This document shows, in pieces, positions 45,756 to 54,060 of a stretch of DNA of 64,000 nt. The DNA is taken from positions 252,341 to 316,340 of the forward strand of contig NZ_BCSX01000007.1 of NCBI RefSeq assembly GCF_001570425.1. The letters are read 5' to 3'. The stretch is from Mycolicibacterium brisbanense. GTDB taxonomy: Bacteria > Actinomycetota > Actinomycetes > Mycobacteriales > Mycobacteriaceae. Position numbers and translations under genes: made by a program. Within the stretch, counting starts at the first letter, position 1. Each line of letters opens with the position of its first letter. The notes below the pieces were generated by a model. The model had not been told where the DNA came from. It made no database searches and saw nothing but the letters and a program-made list of their open reading frames with translations.

Positions 45756-47104
45756 GCCGACACCTGCTCAGCCACGACGGGCGCACGCACCACCGGGGTT
45801 CGCGGATACACCACTGCCCGCCCGCCGTCACCGGGCGCGATGGCCACGCCCCGGGAGTGCCGCCGCTCTCCTGCGGAATAGGTTGTGCCGAACTCGAATT
45901 CACGCAGCAGCGTGGCCAGCGTCACGTTCATCTCCATATTCGCGAAGGCAGCGCCGATGCACCGGCGGATCCCGCCGCCGTAGGGTATCCAGGTGTAGGT
46001 GTCCGGCGTGGCGCCCAGGAACCGGTCGGGATCGAACGTTGCCGGGTCGGCGAAGTTGCGCTCGGATTCGTGTGACGCCGCGATGCCGACGATGATGGTT
46101 GTGCCTTCAGGAATCACCCAGTCCCCCAGTTTGATCCGGGCTCGCGACACCCGCACGGTGGCCTCGATGACGGGGCGCGTGCGCTGCACCTCCCAGATGG
46201 TGGCCTGCCGTAGCTCCGAACCGCCGGCGTCGGCTTCGGCGGTCAACCGCGACAACAACCGGGGGTGACGACGCAGCCGCTCGATGGTCCAGGCCAGCGT
46301 GGTCGCCGTGGTCTCGTGGCCGGCCGTCAGCAGGGTCAGCAGTTCGTCGGCGATGTGACTGTCGGTGATCGCCGAACCGTCCTCATAGCGGGCGTGCAGC
46401 ATGAGCGCCAAAACGTCGTTGCGGTCGGCGAAATCCGGGTCCGACCGCGCCTCGGCGATGAGATCGGCGATGATTTCGTTGTAGCGGCGTCGGGACCGCT
46501 CGACCCGCCCCCACGGACTCCACGGTCCGAGGTCGCGGCGTAACCGTGCGGGCATCACGACCATGCGCGAGGCCAGCGGCACCATTGGCGGAAGCAATTC
46601 GCGCAGCTCGTCCAGCGCGGCACCCCGGGCGCCGAACACCGCACGCAGGATCGCGTTGAGCGTGATGCGCATCATCGGTTCCAGCGTCTCGAATTCGATA
46701 CCGATCGGCCAACCGGCGATTTCGCGACGCACCTCCTCCTCGACGATGGCTTCGTAGCCACCCATCCGCTTGCCGTGGAACGCCGGCACCAGCAGCTTGC
46801 GGCGTTGCAGATGAGCCGGGCCGTCCAGACTGAACGTCGAGCCGGGCCCCAGCACGGCCCCGAGATTGGACGCCCGGTGCACCAGATCACCGCTGGTGGT
46901 GAACAGGTCTTTGACCAGAGCCCGGTCACTGAGCACCACGGTTCTGCCGAAGATCGGCAGGTCGATGGTGTAGGCACCGTCGTATCGGCGGCCCAGAATG
47001 GTGATCACCCGGTGCCGCAGCGCCAGGAACGCCATACCGAGCGCGATCTTGGGGATCCGCGGACCCGGCGGCAACCGCACCGGATCCGACGTCGCTTCCG
47101 CCAT
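45752..47104 (-). CDS. Cytochrome P450
   Basis: 450 residues. The I-helix motif is LLTAGHETTATTLAWTIERL, the ExxR pair is EVQR in ATIWEVQRTRP, and the heme loop is PYGGGIRRCIGAAFANME with the thiolate Cys. The start at ATG 47104, with AAGGAGG before it, is preferred to the longer frame at 47200. It heads the operon with hydrolase and SDR. A GGTACT-N4-AGTACC palindrome lies just upstream of the ribosome-binding site. Fatty-acid or terpenoid-type P450 of the CYP138/CYP135-like group is my best family guess. Confidence 0.92.
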   Translation of the reverse strand: MAEATSDPVRLPPGPRIPKIALGMAFLALRHRVITILGRRYDGAYTIDLPIFGRTVVLSDRALVKDLFTTSGDLVHRASNLGAVLGPGSTFSLDGPAHLQRRKLLVPAFHGKRMGGYEAIVEEEVRREIAGWPIGIEFETLEPMMRITLNAILRAVFGARGAALDELRELLPPMVPLASRMVVMPARLRRDLGPWSPWGRVERSRRRYNEIIADLIAEARSDPDFADRNDVLALMLHARYEDGSAITDSHIADELLTLLTAGHETTATTLAWTIERLRRHPRLLSRLTAEADAGGSELRQATIWEVQRTRPVIEATVRVSRARIKLGDWVIPEGTTIIVGIAASHESERNFADPATFDPDRFLGATPDTYTWIPYGGGIRRCIGAAFANMEMNVTLATLLREFEFGTTYSAGERRHSRGVAIAPGDGGRAVVYPRTPVVRAPVVAEQVSA

Positions 47105-47117
47105 GCCGAACCTCCTT

Positions 47118-47133
47118 GGTACTGCAAAGTACC
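47118..47133. promoter_or_regulatory. Palindrome array upstream of P450 operon
   Basis: GGTACTGCAAAGTACC, 6-base arms with a 4-base spacer, overlapping the start-proximal leader; CCGGTACCGG follows at 47148-47157. Repeated GGTAC blocks suggest a TetR-type operator for the P450 operon. No regulator is adjacent other than an IclR gene with differing sites. Confidence 0.4.
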
Positions 47134-47250
47134 GACTACGGTACGCGCCGGTACCGGGCGAGGCAAGGCATTCGCCCCACGAGCAGACACGGAATCGCAT
47201 CAGGCCTGCAAAGCCGGGGATTCTGCGACTGCCCGACCGGGCCCGGGAAA

Positions 47251-48036
47251 CTACCGGGCGGGCAGCTTGAGCGCGAGCTCATGGGCGGCCGCGGTCAAGG
47301 CGGGCACCATGGCGACCAACTCATCGCGCGAGAGCCGAAATGACGGGCCTGCCACCGAGATCGAGGCGATGGCCACGCCGTCGGCGCCGAGCACCGGGAC
47401 GCCCACCGCTCCGATGCCCTGCTCGTGCTCTTCGTCGGCGACGGCGTAACCGCCGGCGTGCACCCGGGCGATCTCCGCGGCGAAGGCGTCCCGATCGGTG
47501 ATGGTGTTGGGCCCCAGCTTGGGTAGTTCAAGCGTCGCCACCAACTCCGCCGACTGCGCGCGCGGCGCGTAGGCCACCAGCACCTTGCCCATGGCCGTGC
47601 AGTGCAGCGGCCCGCGCGTGCCCGGCTCACCGATCACGTTGATCTGCCGCGGTCCGTGGATGTGGTGCAGGTACAACTGGTTCGTGCCGTCGAGCACCGA
47701 CATCAACGTCGACTCCTTGGTCTCGGCAGCAAGGCGCCGCAGGACGGGAAGCGCCACCCCGTCATAGCCGCGTGCCGCCGAAACACGTTGCGCCAGTGCG
47801 AAAACCGTCAGGCCGACGCGGTATCGCTTGGACTGCTCGTCGCATTCGACATAGCCTTCGCGTGCCAGCGTGGCGACCAGGCGGTGCACCGTGGAGAGCG
47901 GAAAGCCCGTCTCCCGGGCCAGTTCGGTCAAGGTCCGGCCGTCGAGCGGACCGTCCCCGATCGCCCGCATGACACACAGCGCCTTACCCACCATGTCGGT
48001 GCGGCTGACGGGTTGATCGTTGGCGGCGCTGGTCAC
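47251..48036 (-). CDS. IclR-family transcriptional regulator
   Basis: 261 residues. The winged helix is LTELARETGFPLSTVHRLVATLAREGYVE, followed by the IclR effector domain with ATMSVLDG-like and HCTAMGKVLVAYAP segments. It is divergent from the transporter-led sugar operon; two CTTCC-N7-GGAAG palindromes lie in the spacer (48058-48074 and 48151-48167). It is therefore the likely regulator of that operon and of itself. Effector unknown. Confidence 0.9.
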   Translation of the reverse strand: MTSAANDQPVSRTDMVGKALCVMRAIGDGPLDGRTLTELARETGFPLSTVHRLVATLAREGYVECDEQSKRYRVGLTVFALAQRVSAARGYDGVALPVLRRLAAETKESTLMSVLDGTNQLYLHHIHGPRQINVIGEPGTRGPLHCTAMGKVLVAYAPRAQSAELVATLELPKLGPNTITDRDAFAAEIARVHAGGYAVADEEHEQGIGAVGVPVLGADGVAIASISVAGPSFRLSRDELVAMVPALTAAAHELALKLPAR

Positions 48037-48057
48037 GCCGCCACTGTAGCACTAACA

Positions 48058-48074
48058 CTTCCGCAATGCGGAAG
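48058..48074. promoter_or_regulatory. IclR-type operator, site 1
   Basis: CTTCCGCAATGCGGAAG, a perfect 17-base palindrome 22 bases upstream of the iclR start, with the TTCCGC/GCGGAA arms commonly bound by IclR-family regulators. It likely mediates autoregulation. Confidence 0.6.
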
Positions 48075-48150
48075 ACTCATCCACACTTCGGAAGACATAC
48101 TTGACGTGGGTCACAGGCGTCTGTCAGTGTGTTCTATGTTATGGAAGCTA

Positions 48151-48167
48151 CTTCCATATAGCGGAAG
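48151..48167. promoter_or_regulatory. IclR-type operator, site 2
   Basis: CTTCCATATAGCGGAAG, same 17-base length and outer CTTCC/GGAAG as site 1, but with a degenerate centre. It lies 23 bases upstream of the transporter start. A collapsed CTTCGGAAG at 48086-48094 lies between the two sites. Confidence 0.55.
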
Positions 48168-48189
48168 ATATTTTGGAAAGGAGCCCGCG

Positions 48190-49494
48190 GTGGCCGAAAC
48201 CTCCAGCACGCCCGCCTCCGGCGGAGCAGTCATCGGCACCCAGCGCTGGTCGCGGCTGCTGCCGATCGTGTTCATCACCTACTCGCTGGCGTACCTCGAC
48301 CGATCGAACTTCTCGGTCGGCATCGCCGGCGGCATGAAGGAAGATCTCGCGATCTCCAGCGGCATCTCGGCACTCATCGGCGCCGCGTTCTTCCTGGGCT
48401 ACTTCCTGTTCCAAATTCCAGGTGCGATCTACGCAGAGCGCCGCAGCGTCAAGAACCTGATCTTCTGGTCTCTGATCCTGTGGGGTGTGCTCGCCACCGT
48501 GCAGGGCGTGCTGCACAGCGCTGCCCTGCTGATCATCGTGCGATTCCTGATCGGCGTCGTCGAGGCCGCGGTACTGCCTGCGATGGTGATCTTCCTGTCG
48601 CACTGGTTCACCAAAGCTGAACGCGGACGCGCCAATACCTACCTGATCCTCGGCAATCCGGTGACCGTGCTGTGGCTCACCGCGGTGTCGGGTTACCTGA
48701 TCGAGGCGACGTCATGGCGCGGCATGTTCATCCTCGAAGGGCTCCCGGCGATCCTGTGGGCCTTTGTATTCCGCAAGCTGGTCCAAGACCGCCCGGAACA
48801 GGCCACCTGGCTCGGCGAGACCGAGAAGCGCACCCTGCTCGAGACGCTCGACGCCGAACAGCGCGGGTTCCAGAAGTCGCCGGGCGGCTATCTGCAGGCC
48901 CTCCGCTCGCGCAATGTGGTGCTGCTGAGCATCCAGTACTTCCTGTGGAGCCTCGGCATCTACGGTTTCGTGTTCTGGCTGCCCTCGATCGTCAAGAACG
49001 GCACCGGGCAGGGCATCGGTTCGACGGGCCTGATCGCAGCGGTGCCCTATGCGTTCGCGGTGGTCGCCATGCTGCTCAATGGGCGGATCTCGGATAAGAC
49101 TGGACGCCGCGGACGCTGCGTGTGGCCGTGGCTGCTGGTCGGCGGGCTCGCGTTCTACGGCTCCTACGTCGCCGGAGACCACTTCTGGGTCGCGTTCGCG
49201 CTCCTGGCGGTCGCGGGCGCCTGCATGTATGCCCCATACGGGCCCTACTTCGCACACATCCCCGAACTTCTCCCCCGCGATCAGGCCGCGCCGTCCATCG
49301 CGCTGGTCAACTCGCTGGGCGCGGTCGGCGGATTCGCGGGCAGCTACCTGGTCGGTTGGCTCAACGGGCTCACCAACTCCACCGATGCCTCGTTCCTGTT
49401 GATGGCGGCCTGCCTGCTGGTGGCGGCGGGCATCATGTTCCTGGTCAAGGCCCCGAAGCCGACCGCCGCAGCCAACCAGCGGATTGCCGCATGA
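48190..49494 (+). CDS. MFS transporter, anion:cation symporter (sugar acid) type
   Basis: A 434-residue permease of the major facilitator superfamily with twelve predicted membrane segments. The opening RWSRLLPIVFITYSLAYLDRSNFSVG and the ALIGAAFFLGYFLFQIPGAIYAERRSVK motif, with GRISDKTGRRGR in the central loop, are typical of the ACS family carrying sugar acids and organic anions. GTG 48190 is preceded by AAAGGAG. It leads the operon with a fumarylacetoacetase-fold enzyme, a PfkB kinase and an HPS/PHI pair. Substrate inferred only as an anionic sugar. Confidence 0.88.
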   Translation: MAETSSTPASGGAVIGTQRWSRLLPIVFITYSLAYLDRSNFSVGIAGGMKEDLAISSGISALIGAAFFLGYFLFQIPGAIYAERRSVKNLIFWSLILWGVLATVQGVLHSAALLIIVRFLIGVVEAAVLPAMVIFLSHWFTKAERGRANTYLILGNPVTVLWLTAVSGYLIEATSWRGMFILEGLPAILWAFVFRKLVQDRPEQATWLGETEKRTLLETLDAEQRGFQKSPGGYLQALRSRNVVLLSIQYFLWSLGIYGFVFWLPSIVKNGTGQGIGSTGLIAAVPYAFAVVAMLLNGRISDKTGRRGRCVWPWLLVGGLAFYGSYVAGDHFWVAFALLAVAGACMYAPYGPYFAHIPELLPRDQAAPSIALVNSLGAVGGFAGSYLVGWLNGLTNSTDASFLLMAACLLVAAGIMFLVKAPKPTAAANQRIAA

Positions 49495-50261
49495 CCGCCC
49501 GCAGGATCGCCCGGATCGCCCATCCGGGCGGTATCGACCACGCCACGGTCGAGCCCGACGGCTACGCGCTGATCGATGATCCGTTCGTAAAATGCTTGCG
49601 CCACAACGGAACCGTGGTGCCGAGCCGTGATGCCCGGCTGCTGGCGCCGGTCGCACCGCGCACGGTCGTCGGCATGGCACACAACACCGGGCCTGCTGAT
49701 CGGCAGCTGCCGCCGCAGGCTTTCCTCAAGCCAGCCACGACCGTCATCGGGCCCGGGTCGCCGATCCCCCTGCCGACAGGGCTGGGCCGAGTCGACGCCG
49801 AAGCAGAGCTCGCGGTCGTGATCGGCTGCACCGCAACACGACTGACCTTGTCCAACGCTGCGGAGCACATCCTCGGTATCACGGTCGCCAACGACGTCAC
49901 CGCCCGCGATCTGCAACACAGTGACCCACTATGGTTCGCGGCCAAGGGTTTTGACGGCTGGACACCACTCGGGCCATGGATCGCCGCCGGCGTCGACCCG
50001 GACGATCTGCAGATCAGCCTTCAGGTGGACGGGATCGACCTGCAGCCCGCAGGCACCGCCGATTTGGCTCGGTCGGTGCTCGAATGCCTGGTCTACGTCA
50101 CCAGCGTGCTGACGCTGCACCCCGGCGACGTGGTCCTCACGGGAGCACCCGGTGGCACCGGAGCCATCACGGCCGGGTCGACGGTCACCGCCGCCGTCGC
50201 GGGCGTGGGCGAACTTCGCAACCCGGTCGTGGCGGCCGAGTCTCAGAGGGAGGTGGCGTGA
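49491..50261 (+). CDS. Fumarylacetoacetate hydrolase family protein
   Basis: 256 residues of the FAH fold, metal-dependent C-C hydrolases, decarboxylases or 2-keto-3-deoxy acid dehydratases. The metal-binding segment is EAELAVVIG, followed by ITVANDVTARDLQ and the C-terminal VVLTGAPGGTGAI. Its ATG overlaps the transporter stop (ATGA), so it is co-translated. In a sugar-acid operon it may act on a keto-deoxy acid, but the reaction is not determined. Confidence 0.85.
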   Translation: MTARRIARIAHPGGIDHATVEPDGYALIDDPFVKCLRHNGTVVPSRDARLLAPVAPRTVVGMAHNTGPADRQLPPQAFLKPATTVIGPGSPIPLPTGLGRVDAEAELAVVIGCTATRLTLSNAAEHILGITVANDVTARDLQHSDPLWFAAKGFDGWTPLGPWIAAGVDPDDLQISLQVDGIDLQPAGTADLARSVLECLVYVTSVLTLHPGDVVLTGAPGGTGAITAGSTVTAAVAGVGELRNPVVAAESQREVA

Positions 50262-51265
50262 TGAGCCCACACACGCTCGACGCGGTCACTTTCGGCGAGA
50301 TGATGGGCATGTTCGTGGCGACCTCGCCCGGCCCGCTGCACCAGGTGCGCGGCTTCGAGCTCGCGCTGGCGGGCGCGGAAGCCAACGTCGCGACCGGGCT
50401 GGCCCGGCTCGGACACCGGGTCGGCTGGGTCGGGCGGATCGGGGCCGACCCCATCGGTCAGTTCGCCGTCGAACAACTGGCGGCCGAAGGCGTCGACGTG
50501 TCGCTGATCGGCACCGACGACACCGCAGCCACGGGGTTCCAGCTGAAAAGCATGGCGCAGGGCGGCGATCCGGAGGTGGTGTACTTCCGGAAGAACTCGG
50601 CAGGCAGCCGGCTTGCGGCGTCCGAGGCCACCGACACTTATCTGGCAAGTGCCCGGCACCTGCACCTGACGGGTATCCCGTTGGCGCTCTCGGAAACCAC
50701 CCGGGCGTTCGCGTTCCACGCGGTTGACGTGGCCCGCAGCGCGGGAGCCACCATCTCGTTCGACCCCAATCTCCGTCCGGCACTGTGGGCGTCGGAGAAC
50801 GAGATGACGACGGTCATCAACGACATGGCCGGCCGCTGCGACTGGGTCATGCCGGGGCTCGCCGAAGGGGTACTGCTCACCGGGGCCGCAACCGCGTCCG
50901 GGGTAGCCGAACACTATCTGCGGCAAGGTGTTTCCCGCGTCGTCATCAAGGACGGCAGCCGCGGGTCGGCCATCCACACCACCGACGGCGTATGGCGTCG
51001 CCCGGTGTTTCCAGTCACCGTGGTCGACACGGTCGGCGCGGGTGACGGTTTCGCGGCCGGGCTGATCAGCGCGCACCTCGACGGCCTTGACCCCGAAGCA
51101 GCGCTGGCGCGGGCCAGCGCCGTCGGCGCGTTGGCCACCACATCTCCCGGCGACAAGGACGGGTTGCCGACCCGTGCCGCCCTTGACGCGTTTCTCGCCG
51201 CCGCCCGTCCTCACTGCGAACCCACCCTACGAAAAGGAACCGTTTCCGCATGGAACTGCAGATAG
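50261..51265 (+). CDS. PfkB-family sugar kinase (2-keto-3-deoxygluconate kinase-like)
   Basis: 334 residues. It shows the ribokinase/PfkB signatures GAEANVATGLARLGHRVGWVG at the N-terminus and DTVGAGDGFAAGLISA with the catalytic Asp at the C-terminus. The sequence around FRKNSAGSRLA and FDPNLRPALW is like keto-deoxygluconate kinases. ATG 50261 overlaps the previous stop by one base. It would phosphorylate the imported sugar or keto acid. Its last 16 bases overlap the next gene. Confidence 0.86.
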   Translation: MSPHTLDAVTFGEMMGMFVATSPGPLHQVRGFELALAGAEANVATGLARLGHRVGWVGRIGADPIGQFAVEQLAAEGVDVSLIGTDDTAATGFQLKSMAQGGDPEVVYFRKNSAGSRLAASEATDTYLASARHLHLTGIPLALSETTRAFAFHAVDVARSAGATISFDPNLRPALWASENEMTTVINDMAGRCDWVMPGLAEGVLLTGAATASGVAEHYLRQGVSRVVIKDGSRGSAIHTTDGVWRRPVFPVTVVDTVGAGDGFAAGLISAHLDGLDPEAALARASAVGALATTSPGDKDGLPTRAALDAFLAAARPHCEPTLRKGTVSAWNCR

Positions 51266-51879
51266 CCCTGGACCGCATGCCCGCCGCCACGGCGCTCGAC
51301 GTCGCCGCCGCAGTGGCCCCGCACGTCGACTGGATCGAAGTCGGCACGTCGATGATCAAGCGTGAGGGCGCGGCGTTTCTGACCGCCGTGGCCGCCGCAG
51401 CGGGTGACACGCCGGTGCTCGCGGATCTCAAGATCGCCGACGACGCGCGGTGGGAACTGACGATGGCCTACGACGCCGGGGCCCGGTCGGCGACCGTGCT
51501 GGGACTGGCGCCGGCCACCACGATCGACACCGCAGTACAGGTCGCCGACGAGCGCGGGCGCGAACTCGTCGTCGATCTGATGGGCCTCGACAGCGCCGCG
51601 CGTGCGGTGTTGGCCGAGCGGTTGCCCTCCGACATCGTGCTGGCGGCGCACGTCAGCAAGGACGCACAGGGCCACGGCGCCACGCCGCTCAGCCAGCTGG
51701 GGCCGTGGGCCGACGGCCGCAGGATCGCAGTGGCCGGCGGCCTCGGGGTCGCCGACATGCCTGCGTTGGCGGGCAGGGACATTCGCGTGATCGTGGGTTC
51801 GGCGGTGACCTCCAGTCCCGATCCGCTTGCCGCGGTGCAGGAGCTGCGCGCGGCGGCCGCTGCGGAGGCGCTGCGATGA
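51250..51879 (+). CDS. Hexulose-6-phosphate synthase / KGPDC-family enzyme
   Basis: 209 residues of the orotidine-monophosphate-decarboxylase suprafamily. The signature is DxKxxD, as ADLKIAD at residues 58-64, with the Asp8 opening IALDRM and Glu30 in WIEVGTSMIKREG. In this family the enzyme either condenses formaldehyde with ribulose 5-phosphate (HPS) or decarboxylates 3-keto-gulonate 6-phosphate. The partner isomerase next to it favours the HPS route. Preceded by AAAAGGAACCG; overlaps the kinase 3' end by 16 bases. Confidence 0.82.
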   Translation: MELQIALDRMPAATALDVAAAVAPHVDWIEVGTSMIKREGAAFLTAVAAAAGDTPVLADLKIADDARWELTMAYDAGARSATVLGLAPATTIDTAVQVADERGRELVVDLMGLDSAARAVLAERLPSDIVLAAHVSKDAQGHGATPLSQLGPWADGRRIAVAGGLGVADMPALAGRDIRVIVGSAVTSSPDPLAAVQELRAAAAAEALR

Positions 51880-52433
51880 CGAGCGCAGAACTGGTATCCA
51901 CCATCCTCGGCGAAATACGCGGTGTGCTCGGCACTTTCGACTACACGCCGCTCGACACCGTCGCCGATGAGCTCAACTCGGCAAGCCATGTCGTGGTGGC
52001 GGGCGAGGGCCGCTCGGGCTTCATGGCCAAGGCCTTCGCGATGCGGCTCATGCATCTGGGCGTGCCGGTCCACGTCGTCGGCGAGACCACAACGCCCGCC
52101 CTGGGCGGCGAGGATCTGCTCGTCGCGGTGTCCGGATCGGGCACGACCGCGAGCACGGTTCGTGCGGCGGAGCAGGCCAATGCCGTCGGGGGCCGGGTGA
52201 TCGCGGTTACCACCGATCCCGATTCGCCGCTGGCGGCCACCGCCGCGACAGTCGTGCACATCCCCGCGGCCACCAAATACCGCAAACCCGGTGAGGCGGC
52301 CACCATTCAGCCGCTCTCCAGCCTGTTCGACCAGGTGTGCCACATCGTGTTCGACGCGGTGTGCCTGCGGCTGGCGACATTGCGCGAGGTGGACAACGCG
52401 GCGGCGCGGGCCGCCCACGCCAACACCGAATAA
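51876..52433 (+). CDS. 6-phospho-3-hexuloisomerase (SIS domain)
   Basis: 185 residues, a single SIS-domain sugar-phosphate isomerase: GEGRSGFMAKAFAMRLMHLG and VAVSGSGTTASTVRAAEQA are the phosphate-binding serine motifs, and AAATIQPLSSLFDQ is the catalytic region. It interconverts hexulose 6-phosphate and fructose 6-phosphate in the ribulose monophosphate pathway. It overlaps the synthase gene by four bases (ATGA) and ends the operon. Pairing with the synthase is characteristic of RuMP enzymes, known in M. gastri. Confidence 0.85.
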   Translation: MTSAELVSTILGEIRGVLGTFDYTPLDTVADELNSASHVVVAGEGRSGFMAKAFAMRLMHLGVPVHVVGETTTPALGGEDLLVAVSGSGTTASTVRAAEQANAVGGRVIAVTTDPDSPLAATAATVVHIPAATKYRKPGEAATIQPLSSLFDQVCHIVFDAVCLRLATLREVDNAAARAAHANTE

Positions 52434-52454
52434 GCTGCGGCACCGCTTCCGAGG

Positions 52455-53042
52455 TCAGTGGGAGCGCGGCGGGGTCAGCAGAGCGATGGAGGCGTTGACT
52501 GCCTCCTCGGCGATATCGCTCATCGACCCGCCGTTCTCGACGGTGTTCGCCGTCAGCTCCCGCAGGCCGCCCAGCAGCATGATCGCCCGCGGCCGCGACA
52601 CCTCGACACCGGCGCTGTGGAATTCCTCGGTGTCGGTCATCGCCTGCACCATCACCACGAAGTTCTCCATGACCTCGCGTTGCAGGTCCCGCGCCGTCGC
52701 ACCCAGCGCCGGTACGTCGCGGATCCAGCTCAGCATCAGCTCCGGTCGCGACTCACCCGAGGCGATCCAGGCCTCGACGGCCTGGCGGACCTGCTCTCGC
52801 CACGGCGCGTGCGGATCCACCGCGGCGGCGATCTTCTGCACCTGCTCCGCGTTGGCGGCGGTCAGCAGCGCCACGAAACACTCCTCACGGCTGGCGAAGT
52901 GCTCGTAAAAAGTCCGCCGCGAGGTACGCGCCCGGCGCACGATGTCGGCGACCGTCGTCTTCTGGTACCCGTCGGTGGCTATCGACTCTTCGAGTGCCTC
53001 CAGCAGGCGCGCACGGAAGTCGGTCTTGTCAGCGTCACTCAT
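52455..53042 (-). CDS. TetR-family regulator
   Basis: 195 residues. The DNA-binding domain is FRARLLEALEESIATDGYQKTTVADIVRRARTSRRTFYEHFASREECFVALL. It is convergent with the isomerase gene and has no gene on its own strand immediately upstream, so its target is not evident; the P450 operon and the adjacent secreted proteins are both possible. No palindrome was seen near its start other than a GGTACT half-site. Confidence 0.88.
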   Translation of the reverse strand: MSDADKTDFRARLLEALEESIATDGYQKTTVADIVRRARTSRRTFYEHFASREECFVALLTAANAEQVQKIAAAVDPHAPWREQVRQAVEAWIASGESRPELMLSWIRDVPALGATARDLQREVMENFVVMVQAMTDTEEFHSAGVEVSRPRAIMLLGGLRELTANTVENGGSMSDIAEEAVNASIALLTPPRSH

Positions 53043-53075
53043 CCCGGGCAGCCATGGTACTGACCTGCCCGCCTC

Positions 53076-53339
53076 TCAGCGGCGGACCGTCGGACTGTGA
53101 CCGACGCCGGACTGCGGCACCGTCGCGTTCAGGCCGGGCGGATTGTTCTGCAGGAAACCCAGGCAGGTCCCCAGATGTCCGGCGACACACGGGACGCCGT
53201 TGACGATAGGTACCGGGCCGCCCGAGCGCACGTCGGTGCTGTCGGTATCCGACGGCTCGGCGGCGGCTGCGGGGGCGAGGACGAGCGCGACGACCCAGCA
53301 GCTCAACAGGCCCCGGAACAGCCACGCACAGTGAGCCAT
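53076..53339 (-). CDS. Small secreted protein
   Basis: 87 residues with a Sec signal peptide (LFRGLLSCWVVALVLAPAAAAEPSD) and likely cleavage after AAA. The mature part contains two cysteines (GVPCVAGHLGTCLGFLQNNPPG) that could form one disulfide. The pattern resembles small mycobacterial exported proteins of unknown function. It is 33 bases upstream-to-downstream of the TetR gene on the same strand. Confidence 0.6.
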   Translation of the reverse strand: MAHCAWLFRGLLSCWVVALVLAPAAAAEPSDTDSTDVRSGGPVPIVNGVPCVAGHLGTCLGFLQNNPPGLNATVPQSGVGHSPTVRR

Positions 53340-53386
53340 CTCGTCACGCTTTCCTCGGCGTATATCCGTAGCGTAGTCGCGCTGTT

Positions 53387-53965
53387 TCAGCCGATGGCCG
53401 TCATCGGGCTCAGCACATCCCGAACGAATTGGGCGATGTTCACCGACGGGTTGCCGTCGGGGAAGCTCACCGTGGCCAGCATGTTTGCGCCGGCATCGGC
53501 GAAGTTCTGGTCGGCACGGCCCTGATGCGTCGACGACGTCACCAGGATGATGCCTGAGGTGCCTGCCGCCTTGGCCAGCGGAACCGAGAACTGCGCGTTC
53601 TGCACGGTGCTGCTCGCCTTGTCCTCGACGATGATCCGGTTGGCCGGAAAGCCCAGGGTGAGAAGAAGATTGCGCATCTGAGACGCCTCGGTCCGACCGT
53701 TCTGCGGGTTACCGCCGGTGACGATGACGGGCGATTGCGGAAAGGCCTGGGCGATCGCCAGACCGGTGAGCACGCGGTGGTAGAGGATCGTGCGCATCGA
53801 GCCGTCGGGCTTGAGTCCGTAGCCGAGGATGACGATGGCCGGCTTCGAGAAGTCCTTGCCTGCGGGCGGCGGTGCCGCCGATGCAATGCTCGAGGTGAGC
53901 CCTCCGCACGCGACGGCTATCGCGAAAACCGCCGTTGCGACACCGATTTTCAAGCGACGTGTCAT
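53387..53965 (-). CDS. DUF218 (YdcF/SanA-like) secreted protein
   Basis: 192 residues with an N-terminal signal peptide (LKIGVATAVFAIAVACGGLTSSIASAAPP) and a DUF218 core: IVILGYGLKPDGSMRTILYHRV, PVIVTGGNPQNGRTEASQM and VEDKASSTVQNAQFS. Members are linked to cell-envelope and peptidoglycan functions in other bacteria. Operon partner is not clear; the small secreted gene follows 47 bases downstream. Confidence 0.82.
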   Translation of the reverse strand: MTRRLKIGVATAVFAIAVACGGLTSSIASAAPPPAGKDFSKPAIVILGYGLKPDGSMRTILYHRVLTGLAIAQAFPQSPVIVTGGNPQNGRTEASQMRNLLLTLGFPANRIIVEDKASSTVQNAQFSVPLAKAAGTSGIILVTSSTHQGRADQNFADAGANMLATVSFPDGNPSVNIAQFVRDVLSPMTAIG

Positions 53966-54060
53966 CTGATTCCCCCAAACAGCTGCGACACCTGTGCTTG
54001 TCGTTACCCGTGAGCCTGATGTTACCGATCGGGTAGATGTGGTGAATTTGACCGCTTAGG

